A stretch of DNA of 64,000 bases from Saccharina japonica (Eukaryota > Sar > Phaeophyceae > Laminariales > Laminariaceae). The stretch is from positions 54,958-118,957 of the forward strand of contig MEHQ01003620.1 of NCBI GenBank assembly GCA_008828725.1, written 5' to 3'. The translations under genes and the position numbers were made by a program. Shown here one piece after another: positions 1-10,589 of the stretch; the first letter of the stretch is position 1; each line of letters starts with the position of its first letter. The notes beneath the pieces are model-generated. The model made no database searches and had not been told where the DNA came from. It was given only the letters and a program-made list of their open reading frames with translations.

Positions 1-3000
1 CCCCTTTTCCTCCTCCCTCGGCATGAACGGTGATGGGAACGGAAGGACTAGCAACGGTGGTGGTGGTGGTGGTGGTGGTGGTGGTGGTGGTGGTGGTGGT
101 GGTGGTGGCGATGGTGGTGGTGGCGAGAAGATAGGCGATGTAGCTGAGGAGGAGGGGGGGGAAGAGGGGACGGCCCCGAACGTGATATTTATCTTGGTCG
201 ACGACTTGGGGATGAACGACATAGGCTCGAGCAGCACGGACATAGCCGAGGCTACGCCGTTTATGGACTCCCTCGCCGAGGGTGGGGTGCGGATAACAAG
301 ATACTACACGAACCACATCTGCACGCCTGCGCGGGTAAGTCAGTGATGAAATCTCAACTACCCACTACTGACCGTAGGGTTAGGGTTATAGGGGTCAGGG
401 GTTAGTCTTGCCTGTTGCACCTTGGTTTGTAAGTCGCCATTACGGGAGGCATAGTAAATAGGATCAATTTTGTTTACTAAAACTAGGTAAATATATGGAT
501 TTTTGTATGTACCGCAGGTCCTATTAACCATGGTCCCGCGTAATACATGGTATTCATTATTGTTATTATTTGCTCAATTTTATTTCAAGCGCCGATCATC
601 AGACGTCACACGCACCTTCACGTCTCCCACACCCACGCGTAGTTATCGTGCCTTTCCGCCTGCAGCATGGGCTCGCCAGCGAGAAACACGTTCGAACCTT
701 ACGTTGACACCATCATATAAACAACCTTGAGCTTATACTATCATAGAGGAGAGGATTGAATGTAGTGCTCACCGCCGAGCACGATTTCTTATTTATACTG
801 TCCATTTTTCTTAGCGGTTCCCCACAGCGTGAGCCTCATGTTCCTATTCACAGTCTAGGTTACTCCTTATTCGTGGGCCTACACTATCGATATCGGTCCA
901 CTTTTTCACTTTCCTATTATTATTATCTTTGCCATCCGACAATGTGCAGCATGATCTTCAGCGTTGATCACTCATAAAATCCCCAAAAGCAGAAAACCAC
1001 GGAAACCAAGGAAACCTATGCGTACAGTCTAACACCCTTCTATGTCTGCTTCCCGCCAAGATTTATCCACAATACTCCATTTGTTGTCCTTGCTCCCTCC
1101 TTCTTCCCAATATGCACTCTTTACGTTCAATTCTTAAGTCCTAAGCCGCATCCAAGCTCCATCACTTTCCTATCAGTTTCGACTGTTGCAATGCAAGCGC
1201 CCTCTATTAATATGAGTAGTAAGTAGCGTCAGTTTTGACGTCGAGGCTCAAATTCTTATTTTCGTCGCCACTGTTAATATTGGCGACAATACGGGATTTA
1301 TCACGGCACCCGACCTTGAGCACCGTTTCTTCGGCCAATTTCCACCGTGAAAAAACGAGCCTCGATGTCGTACGACCGAATTTCTTAGCAGCAGTCGCCC
1401 TCTCGATGTCCTGAATGTTCCGGACTTTTCTTAGTTATCGCGAGCAAACGAGCCTCGATGTCTTACGACCGAATTTCTTAGCAGCAGCCACCCTCTCGAT
1501 GTAGGATTTTTACGGATTTTTCTTACGAGTAGTTATCGCGAGCAAACAAGCCTCAATGTCTTGACGACCGAATTTTTTGACACCGGGCGCCCTCTCCATG
1601 TAGGTTATTCCCGGAACTTTCTTGTGTATCGTGAGAAAACGAATCTTGATGTCCTACGACCGAATTTCCAAACACCGGGCGCCCTCTCTATGTATGTAGG
1701 GATTTCAGGAACGAATATTATAACCGGGGGAGCCTTCTGACCTTCCTTGTCGTAATCCCCCTGTCCCCCTCCTCCTCCTCCTCCTCCTCCTCCTCCTCTT
1801 CCTCCTCCTCCTGCCCCTTGACAACGCGAATGACACGAAAAAAAAGGCTTCCCTCATGACCGGACGAGACTCATTCCGCACGGGGATGCAGTTTGCGGAG
1901 CTCGACAACTTCATGCCGTGGGGGTTACCGCTTGATGAAATTACCATGGCGGACCGTTTCAAGTACGCCGGGTACTCCACGCACATGGTAAGCCGTCAGT
2001 ACGTACGTAGAAAAATGTTTGCGGTAAGCTGTGCGCGCGGTATAGGAACTCGTCTGGCAGGACGATGATACGTACTGATTTGCAGTATTTTTGTGACTGT
2101 CGCCAACTTGTGTCCGTTTTGGTTGAGAATATGGGTAGTCGACTACAGTAGGCGGCGTATGTTCAGAATCTGATAATTATGAATTTGAGACTGAGATTTT
2201 TTGGGGAAAAAAATAAGAATGCGACTTCTTTGTACTGAAAATAGTGTGGAGCACACCCAATCTTACATAAGAACTCCAGTCTGGTCAAGAGTAAGATACT
2301 CTTAACATCTGTCGCGTACTGTACAGACGGTATCGGCCCCTCTTGTCAGGAACCTAGAATCAGGATGTTAGGCTAACACCCTAAATCAGTTAATCAGATG
2401 TTAGACTAACATCTGAAATCAGATGTTAGGCTAACATCCTAATCAGATATTAGGCCAACATCCTAAATCAGATGTTAGACTAACATCCTAAATCAGATGT
2501 GGGGTCAACATTCTTATTCTAGCGGAGTGAAAACGGAGTAGATTTCTTCCAAATTCCCATAAGGCGGCGAGCACTAAATATAATGCTTTCTTATGTACGA
2601 AGTATTTATTTTTAATTTCTAGACTAGATTTCTTCAAATATGTTTTCTTGCGAGAGGCCCGATACTGTATAAATTAGACGCGCGCCGACGAGGGAAGAAA
2701 GGGCTGAGTTAGTATCGTGATAAGAACGCAAAACACGAACCGTCGTGGGGAGGGGCGAGGAGGAGGAGGAGAGCCTGCTGTGTGACCCCGGGTCTGAGTC
2801 GCGACTGATAAACTTAACAGGAAGGAGAGAGAAAAAGAAGGGCGGAGATGATAAATGGGAAACAAACAAAACAAGACAAAGCAAAACAAAACAAAATCTC
2901 GGCCAGCGGTCGTAGAATCGGCTTCAGTCGGCTCGACAAAAAAGGGGGGCAATTTTATATCATTTTTCATGGCGCGTGGGGGGAGTTAAAAACTTCGGAT

Positions 3001-6000
3001 TCGCGCGTAACAAAGCGCACACGTCGCGCTGTTGCTGAGGAAACTAGTCTAGTTGGGGGCTACTGGCGAAAACAAGGTTAACCGGTCGCCTATATGTACC
3101 CAGACTAGGCCTTACAACAACACCGAGACCGTCACACGGGCAGCCCAGCCCGTACGCATACCCCTGACCCCTGCTACGATAAGAGTCGTATCAGCACTTT
3201 TTTTTGCCTTGTGTCCCCGTATGAACTCCACCGCCTTCACCACCCCAAACGACGAATGCTTGCACGGTTTTGTATTTTGTTTTTCTTGCGCGGGTAGGTG
3301 GGAAAGTGGAACCTGGGAATGTTTGCAGAAGACTACTACCCATTCAACAGGGGCTTCGACACCTTCCTCGGTTACTTGGGCCCGCTGGAGACGTACTACG
3401 GCCACGACAAGTGAGAAGAAAAAAAAAGAAAAGAAAAAAAACATTCGTTACTATCAGGCTGATCGCAAAATATAAGGTAGTTTTGTACGTACTGCTGTGG
3501 CAATCGAATTATACGTCATTTTTTGCGATTAGACTGGTATTACGGGGGACCATAGTAAATAGGACCAAATATTGTGAGTGGAAATAGGGAAATATATAGG
3601 TTTTTGTGTGCACCGTAGGCCCTGTTTACTACATTAGCCCACCCCGTAATAGCTGTCAAAACGATCGTCAGCATTGAAATATGTTTCTTTGTCGCTGTCA
3701 TCGCGTCGTGAAGGAGCTGTGGGTGAGCCGGTGCCACCGCACATACCCGACGCATCCGACAGATCCGACAGATCATCGATCCTCATTTCATGGTCTGTAT
3801 GTTCCAGGGAAGCTTGATCTGTATGAGCGTACAGCTCCATGTTTTTTGCCGGGTGGAAGCCGTACAATCTGCTCGATCTTGTGAATAGATCGCGTTTCCT
3901 GGGTTGGACCTGCACTACACTCAGATCTTGCACAATATATCCAAACGGCAGGTTATGATCCAGAATAACTATTACATGGCACCGTACATAGTAAATAGGA
4001 CCAAATGTTGTTACAGTAGTAAAAATAGGGAAATACAAGGGAACTTCGCCGTCGGCCCAGGCCGCCGGCGAAGCTAACGCAGGAGAAGGTCCGCAATTAC
4101 GATGCCAAGGGACAAACGCGTATTGTCTTGAAATAAAATGAAATTAAAATACGTACATGAATTACCACAAACATGACGGCGGGGGGTGTCTACGGTATAC
4201 GGAAAGAAAGTACGAGGCACGAGCGTCGAGAACTCAGGTTTTCCTGAGATACGATAAGTCACGAGCGTCGAGAACTGACGTTTTTCTAAGCTCATGAAAT
4301 AATACTAATGTTTATATCGGAGGACCATAGTAAATAGGACCAAATATTGTTAGAAAAAATAGATAAATGTGTTGGTTTTTGGGTGTACCGTAGGTTCCTA
4401 TTTACTAGTGTTTACTATGGTCCCCCCGTGATAGATCGTGACCTGTCCGTTATGTGTATGGTATTCTGGCAGTTTTCTGCTCCTCCACTTATGAGTTGAA
4501 GTATACTTCGTATACACGTATTGAATTAGGCGGGGCCTCCTGCCCCAGCAAGAGGTCCCCCACCCAGGGTATACTTCCGCGCTAGGCTCGGAGGTCAGCG
4601 CGGTAAACCGCTCAGAAAAGTATCGCCCGGCCGTAAAAAGGCTGTAAACGCAAAAATTGATGAGCTACAAGTAACACGACCGAGTCGTGCGAGACAACGA
4701 CGGAGGCATTTTTTTAATCCTAAGGGGGTTTGTTTCTCACAGTGTCTATTTTTCTCGCGTTTAGCCTGTTGGAGAAATACTGCGTCGGGGTTTACGATGC
4801 TTTCCCCAAAGTTATTCCTGCTCCCAAATCTTGGATACACCTCTGTACGCGCGCCATCTTCGGCTCAAATTTTATAGAAGCTCTCGATGTTTCCTACTTC
4901 AAGTATCGATTTGAATTTTTTTTTTGTTTTGTGTTTTCTCTCGATTTTTCCCCCACTTCAACGCTCGCTTTGAGTTTTTTGTTTTTTGTGTTGTTTTTTC
5001 CCCCCCCACTTCAACGCTCACCTTGAGTAGTTTTTTCGTGTTTTCGTGTTGGTTCGCGTGCCCCCAACCGTGTCTTAAGCCTTGTCCTTGTTAATGTTTT
5101 TTTTTTTTGCCTTCGCTCCCTCCCCGACCATGTTGTCACCCGGGCCTGCCTGATGTTGACTGTCATACGAAAGAGTTTATACAGAAAGTGGAACGTCCCA
5201 GACCTACAGCGATTTCGGGTACGGAGACAAGGACGGGTACATGGACTACGCGACGAACACAACACGCCAGGTGCGTTCACAAAAACTTTTTTTTTTCCTC
5301 GCGCGGGCTGCTTGCTTATGCTTGCTTTGCGCCCCAAACCGCTGCTAGCTTTTTGAGTATATATCACACGATGACCGACCGGTTGCGCGCTCCCTGGCTG
5401 ATACGTTCGTTTATATTGAAACAAGCGCTCGTAAATAGCTCGCTCGGGGCACGTGCCAAATAACGCACGCATGAATAAAAAAAGCCACACATTTCGTTCT
5501 GGTCGGGACGGAGCCTGCATGCGGCGTACGAACTGAGAGTAGCAGTTAGAGGGATATTTGATGCGAAGGAAGGAGCAAGGACAGCTAGTGAAGTAGACAG
5601 AGCTTAAGCAGGAAGAAGGTGTTGGGAATTTTACGAGTTGTAGAACCTGACGTAGTTGATCTTCATCCTCCCGTGTGTTTGTTGTGAGGTGGTGTGCACT
5701 CTAGGCAGTAGTACTTCGCCGAGGAGTGTATAGCAGATGTAAGATTGCACAATTGGCCATACAAAAATTTCAACAGTAGGTACAGAGGGGAGGAAGACTT
5801 CGTGCATAATAGTTTCTTTTTTCTTTTTTTCTTTTGGTTTCCCTTGGTTTTCTTCCTTCGAGTAATGTTTCTGGGTGATCAAAGTTGAAACCCATGCTGC
5901 ACATCTCGTTCTAGGTCGGAATATATATGCTATCTGTACCGATGCTGTGCATCCCTCCTAGTCCGATACCCTATTTTGGCAGTGAACGGGAGCAGCTGAC

Positions 6001-9000
6001 CATACCCTCGCCTTTTGAGCTTGTACAAAGGAGTATCGTCACACCCCGGACAACGTGCGGTTGATTCTTGTCGCAGGGTCCGAGTTCCAAGGGGATCTAC
6101 AGCACCAGCTTGTTCGGAGATCAAGCCATCGCTATCGCCAGCGAGCACCAGGCTGCAAACGAGGCTGCCGGCACCGACGACCCTCTCTTCATGTACTTGG
6201 CGTTTCAGGTGCGTGGGTCCCGTGGGCCCCGTGGGCCCCGTGGGCCCCGCTTATACTGCTAGCAATGTCTGCCTGGTCGGTGAAAACCCGACATGCTCCG
6301 TCCCGGCATTGTAGGGATGCGAGGGTCTATGGTCATACGACTACGGCCATGCATGCACCCCCCTCCTTACGTAGTATGTCCACACCAGAAAATAAACCAA
6401 CTCATCGGAAGCTGCCATCCATTGCAAGTCCGCCTCACAGGCGGTTCTTGGTAGGATGCAGCTCTTCGCTCTTCATGCGACTCGCCCAATACCTCACGGC
6501 GCTTCGCAAAGCTTGGTGCAAGCAATTCCTGCAATCCCAATTTGAAACGATGCACTTGGTGGCGATACTTTGTTACGTATATTATGTCTTGTTTCGTGTC
6601 TCGCTAAAGCCGAGTTACGTCACGACATCTCTTCTTCAAGAGGGACGTCACGACGTCAGCTCTTCGTGAAGAGAGGGGTGGCTATCCTCTTCGTGAAGAG
6701 AGGGGTGGCTATCCTCTTCGTGAAGAGAGGGGTGGCTATCCTCTTCGTGCGGGGAGGGGTGGCGGAGCAGACCGGCAGCTCAGATCTGCTCGCTGCCTCG
6801 GCACGGATGGGTGATGAACGAACGCCCCCCGGGCGGGTATATATATAGAGGGTGTTTACTCCCCTCTTGTCTTACACAACACCTGATGAGTGCACCATCC
6901 GTTCTCAGACCGTGTCGGGCGCGACCTCTGAAATATGTTCCACCTTAATCCTTCTGCGCCTCCGTTGTTTCGGAAAACAAAAACTACACGTAGTTACATT
7001 TAGGGTGGAACTTATTGTTTTCATGAGTGAAAAAAGGGTTATAAATTTCAAAGCCATGCCGAACCCGTTCAACGAACCTGCGCGAATGGGCACGTCGCTC
7101 AATACCCCGGCGCCTGCCCGCCCGCCCGCATCGCCCACCCGAAACAAATGAGTATGTTTCCGAGAACGAACTGGATTTTCATTGCATTGATGGGGCTCGA
7201 CTTCTAATGGTTCTTTTCCCCGCTTTCGCTCGTCTGCCCCCCCCCCCTGCCAGGCCGCCCATGGGCCTTTGGACGTACCTGAAGACTGGATGTTTACCGA
7301 AGAACAGCTAGAAACCCTAGATTCGATCATGGTGACTAACGAGTACCGCGTGGATTTCACTAGGATCGTGTACTACATGGATATTACGGTGAGATCATTA
7401 CGTCGGATCCTTTAGTATTTTTGTTTTTTAAAGCTGTCGATTGTTCTTTCGAGCTGGCGGTACTTTTCGGCACCAACTCTGCGAGACGTGTAGTTACGGT
7501 TCACCAAAGGTACCTCGTAGTTTTTTTTCAAGGGTTTGGGATTGAAAGTCGCTCGTCACACATGTACATAAAGTAAGGTGTACCAGTACGTGTATAGCTT
7601 TCGTGTGATTTTGTGCACGACTGGCCCCAACACTGTAGGGAAGGACTGTTCGTGCCAAGCCCGCCTGGAGTGGTTGAGTCGCCCCGCGCGTTTCACCGCC
7701 TCATAAAATGATTGCGGTAGACGGTCGGAGCTACAGCAGTACCGCGGTGCAGCAGGCCCTGTTTTACAAAGCACCCGACCCCAACCCAACCCAACCTAAC
7801 CCAACCCAACCCAACCCAACCCAACCCAACCCAACCCAACCCAACCCAACCCAACCCAACTCAACCCAACTCAACTCAACGCACCACCGCTGCGTCTCAT
7901 CGCGCCTGGCGTACGTACTCACGCGCTCCCAGGTACAAAGGATTTTCGACAAGCTCGATGCCATGGGGATGTTGGACAACACGCTGGTGGTTGTCGCGAG
8001 TGACAACGGCGGGTGCCCCTCGGCCGGCGGCAGCAACTACCCCTACCGCGGCTTCAAGCACACCCTGTTCGAGGGGGGCGTTCGTACCCCGGCCTTCGTG
8101 TACTCGAAGTCGGACTCGATCATCCCGGAGAAGGTAAACAGTTATTCGTCGTTGCGCCGCGTCGATTTTTCACGAAAACGCTAATTCGGGAGGATGGCGT
8201 GGAAGACGCTTACTCCTCTGCTGCATGTATATAGCGGCGTAGCGTTCACGTTTTGCCGGGTAGCGATGCCGTCGTTGAGCACAGGCGCTCCCCGGAAAAA
8301 TGAAAGGAAGGGATGATCGAATCACGGCATTTTCCCACGACTTTCCCCTATAGGCATTGTACTTCGTATAGTCTTTAGAACCATGAGAATCTGCTGCCGC
8401 CGAGGGTATTGCCACACACAGGGCAGTTATCATAGCGCTCCGATGTATCCTTCGCGAGATAAGTCTTCGGAATGATCCCCTTATTCACTCCGTGCTGGCC
8501 TTTCGTGGACCGCACAGCAACCATTCGGAGGATGGTGACCACCCGAGTAAATACCCGGTAAAACTATGATTGACGCCTCTGGGTTCTTCAGACAAAACAA
8601 AACGTATATATCTGGAGCCCAAATGTTGTGCCACATGCCGGAGGGGTGTGCGTTGAGTTCAGCATCTGTATGTATCGAGCGAGTACTGAAATGTGGAAGC
8701 GTGCCTTGTCGTTTCGATTGGAGGATGCCACCTTACCCTGCACTCGTTACTGCCTCCGACGACCTGAGCAGGCGAGAGGCACAGAGTACGACGGGATGAT
8801 GCACTCAGTGGATTGGACCCCGACCTTGGCGAACATTACCGGCATCCCTACGGTAAGTGGCAGGCAAAAAACCGCGCCACGCTTCGTACCACTCGAGTAA
8901 TACTGAAGGTTTAGCTCTACAGTCGTACCTGGTAGGTGGTGGGCTGTCGCCCTGTGCCAAAACGTCTAGAAGTACTGGCCTGCCGTCCTGTTCCGGGACG

Positions 9001-10370
9001 TCTAGGCCTACTGGAATGTCTCCCCGTGATGTATCGTCTAGAACAACGCTGAGGAGTTGGAACAAATTCATCCTGCGGTGTTATTCCAGGCGTATATTCC
9101 AGAGGGTTCCCTTTTTTTTACTGAAAACCATCCAAGCCTGTGATCTTAACGTAATTCATCACGTTTCGTGCTGGTGTCCTTGTCATATAGGCTATTCTTG
9201 CAACACAGCGGCTCTGCTGCTTTGCTGCCGCCGCTACTGCCAAAAACAACGAGTAACTCTTGTACTGAACGTTGACATTCATATAGCCTACCGAGCCTAC
9301 ACGTAGCATCATCAGACTAGGCTAGTTCGCCAGTTTACAGGACTTGCGCTCATTGCGTCAAAATCGAACGAAGACCTGTTATTTCGAAGGCTACGCACAC
9401 ACTGGCATGCTGGCATCCGCACGGAAACTGAGCCCTCGGCGCAGCTGGTTGGTCGACGGAAATTTGTGAAACTTGAAACGGCATGGTACATACGCCAACA
9501 CGATTGCCTGCTTGCCTTAATACCACCCACGGGAGCATAGGGCACAAATTGGCCGCCCTTGGGTTCAAAGCATCTGTCTGAAGTAGGGAGACGAAGGGGA
9601 GGTCATACGCTACTGCTTGCATTCTGTTTGGTTGTACGCGCGCTTACCTGTCCCTTGTACGGTGGGATCACATGAGCCGGAGTATATATATATACCCTAC
9701 TGTTGCTTGCGACCACGGAACGTTCTTGATTTTGACGCTTTAAGTATACCCACACCGTCGCCGCCTATTGCGCCATTGTCTGTTGCATCTCGTACATGCT
9801 GGCCTTCCTTCCTTCCTTCCTTCCAGGGAGAGATTGGAAAGGCTTTGAGTGGGTTCGACCAATGGTCAGCCATTATCGGAGAAAGGGACAACTCGTCGTC
9901 GCCGGTCCGCAACGAGGTCGTGCTAGGTCGCAACAGTTACGTCTACGACTCAGACTCATCTTCCATGGTTGAAATGGATCCCAGAGGCGCCTACATATAC
10001 GATGGTTGGAAGATCAACATCGGTGACAGGTGAGAAGAACCCCCGGGTTATTTCCATATCAACCAGTGCTCACGTGAGCACATTTAGGGCTTATGTATAT
10101 AGCAACGATTTACCGTTCGTTGTTGTGATGGGAGAGGCAATAATTGTGGGGGGTTTTGCAGACTCTCTGTACACGACATGGCGACAGAGCGAAGCTGGAA
10201 TTTGTATTTGTATGAGCGGGATATGGGCCTTGTCTGACGAACGCCTCCTGGAACACCACTTTTTCCCCTTCGATTGCTGCACGCGATATTTTTTACACGG
10301 CGATCGGGCTCGGCCGCTCGAGTGTGGCACAGGTAGTCACCTCTTCTATTTCACGAAGGGTGCTCGTCTC

Positions 10371-10411
<41 letters not shown>

Positions 10412-10589
10412 CCCATGTTTTGCTGCGCGCAGATGCACCGGCTGGTTCAGCTTCAGCCCCAACGATATAATGCTGGCGGACCCCCAGTGCCATGTGGGCG
10501 AGTGCCCAACTTGCACCCAAGGGTGCATATATTCAGACGGCGTCCAGCACAGCTTTTTGTTTCACCTCGACTCGGATCCCTACGAAGAG
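1..10589 (+). CDS. Sulfatase copy A: 5'-partial, last two exons missing
   Basis: Formylglycine-dependent sulfatase, predicted to hydrolyse sulfate esters in the secretory or vacuolar lumen. Ten exons are read: 1-334 (open to the left edge, so the ATG at 23 is internal), 1847-1987, 3298-3410, 5189-5270, 6077-6208, 7254-7388, 7933-8133, 8772-8852, 9827-10029, 10433-10589. All junctions are GT-AG, and phases match copies B and C. Visible active-site elements are LVDD, CTPAR (Cys codon 320-322), VGKWNLG, QAAHGPL, SDNGG and GFKHTLFEGG. A poly-Gly stalk (GGT repeat, 57-108) precedes the catalytic domain. Exon 10 ends at LFHLDSDPYEE, just where the YNL-containing exon 11 should follow. No counterpart of exons 11-12 was found before the flank shared with copy B begins at about 11055. 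Reading through the last donor gives about 35 extra residues and a stop near 10700. Probably a recent pseudogene or a C-terminally altered protein. Confidence 0.85.
439..545. mobile_element. Fold-back MITE, family M1
   Basis: Starts ATTACGGGAGGCATAGTAAA and ends with the diverged inverse (…CCATGGTCCCGCGTAAT). Related copies with the same termini lie at 3539, 4315, 17559 and 20082. The short inverted-repeat structure and lack of coding capacity fit a non-autonomous DNA transposon. Confidence 0.65.
1348..1710 (+). repeat. Tandem repeat, about 95 bp, four units
   Basis: Units begin near 1348, 1445, 1543 and 1635, each with ACGAGCCTCGATGTC followed by ACGACCGAATTTCTTA and GCCCTCTCGATGTAGG. One diverged unit sits at the same intron position in copy B (about 19665-19725), so the array expanded in A after the duplication, or contracted in B. 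Confidence 0.75.
2348..2515 (+). repeat. Minisatellite, about 24 bp, in copy A intron 2
   Basis: Repeats of AATCAGATGTTAGGCTAACA with small variations, about six to seven units. Each unit contains the imperfect palindrome GATGTTAG-GCTAACATC, so transcripts can fold. Confidence 0.8.
2684..2905 (+). mobile_element. 5'-truncated SINE with A-rich tail
   Basis: The body (…GCCTGCTGTGTGACCCCGGG…GATGATAAATGGGAA) followed by an A-rich (CAAAA)-type tail matches, on the opposite strand, the body of the longer element at 46476-46800. The tRNA-like head is missing. Copy B intron 2 appears to lack it, so insertion after the A/B split is likely. Confidence 0.6.
3539..3650. mobile_element. Fold-back MITE, family M1
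   Basis: Termini ATTACGGGGGACCATAGTAA and …TAGCCCACCCCGTAAT in copy A intron 3. The interior GGACCAAATATTGT…GGTTTTTGTGTGCACCGTAGG is shared with the other members. Confidence 0.75.
3975..4042. mobile_element. Half-copy of MITE M1
   Basis: Only the left half (CATAGTAAATAGGACCAAAT…AATAGGGAAATA) is present. Between it and the copy at 3539 lies a segment (3680-3965) resembling the GATCTGTATG-rich segments of copy B intron 1 and of 62455-62530. Confidence 0.6.
4315..4433. mobile_element. Fold-back MITE, family M1
   Basis: GGACCATAGTAAATAGGACC on the left and TCCTATTTACTAGTGTTTAC…GGTCCCCCCGTGAT on the right, about 120 bp, in copy A intron 3. Confidence 0.75.
6253..6500 (+). repeat. Dispersed repeat R1, two half-copies in permuted order
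   Basis: R1 is a family of about 250 bp with at least ten copies here. Standard order: CCACACCAGA…GCAAGTCCGCCTCACAAGCG…CTCGCCCAACACCTCACGGC…GCTAGCAATGTCTGCCTGGT…CATTGTAGGGATGCGAGGGT…ACGGCCATGCATG, then a C-homopolymer. In copy A intron 5 the second half comes before the first, as if two truncated copies lay side by side. No coding capacity; class unknown. Confidence 0.75.
6659..6760 (+). repeat. 27-bp tandem repeat, four units
   Basis: GAGAGGGGTGGCTATCCTCT repeated with TCGTGAA. Each unit holds the palindrome CTCTTCGTGAAGAG, giving four hairpins in a row. A single related unit (CTCTTCATGAAGAGAGGGGT) lies at 24060 in copy B intron 5, at the equivalent position. Confidence 0.85.
7775..7883 (+). 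repeat. (CCAAC)n microsatellite in copy A intron 6
   Basis: About twenty CCAAC units ending roughly 50 bp before the exon 7 acceptor. C-rich repeats of similar type occupy the same place in copies B and C. Confidence 0.9.
10372..10408 (+). repeat. C37 homopolymer before copy A exon 10
   Basis: An uninterrupted run of 37 C lies 24 bp before the exon 10 acceptor. G-rich tracts follow the exon's donor (10621-10666). The same arrangement occurs in copies B and C. Confidence 0.9.

Larger units (their letters stand above)
335..1846 (+). other. Copy A intron 1
   Basis: The intron carries a fold-back element (439-545), a tandem repeat of about 95 bp (1348-1710) and a CTC-rich polypyrimidine tract (about 1765-1812) just before exon 2. 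The segment before the acceptor (ACCGNGGAGCC, then TCTGACCTTCCTT) is recognisable in copies B and C, so the intron tail predates the duplications. The remainder shows nothing recognisable. Confidence 0.7.
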
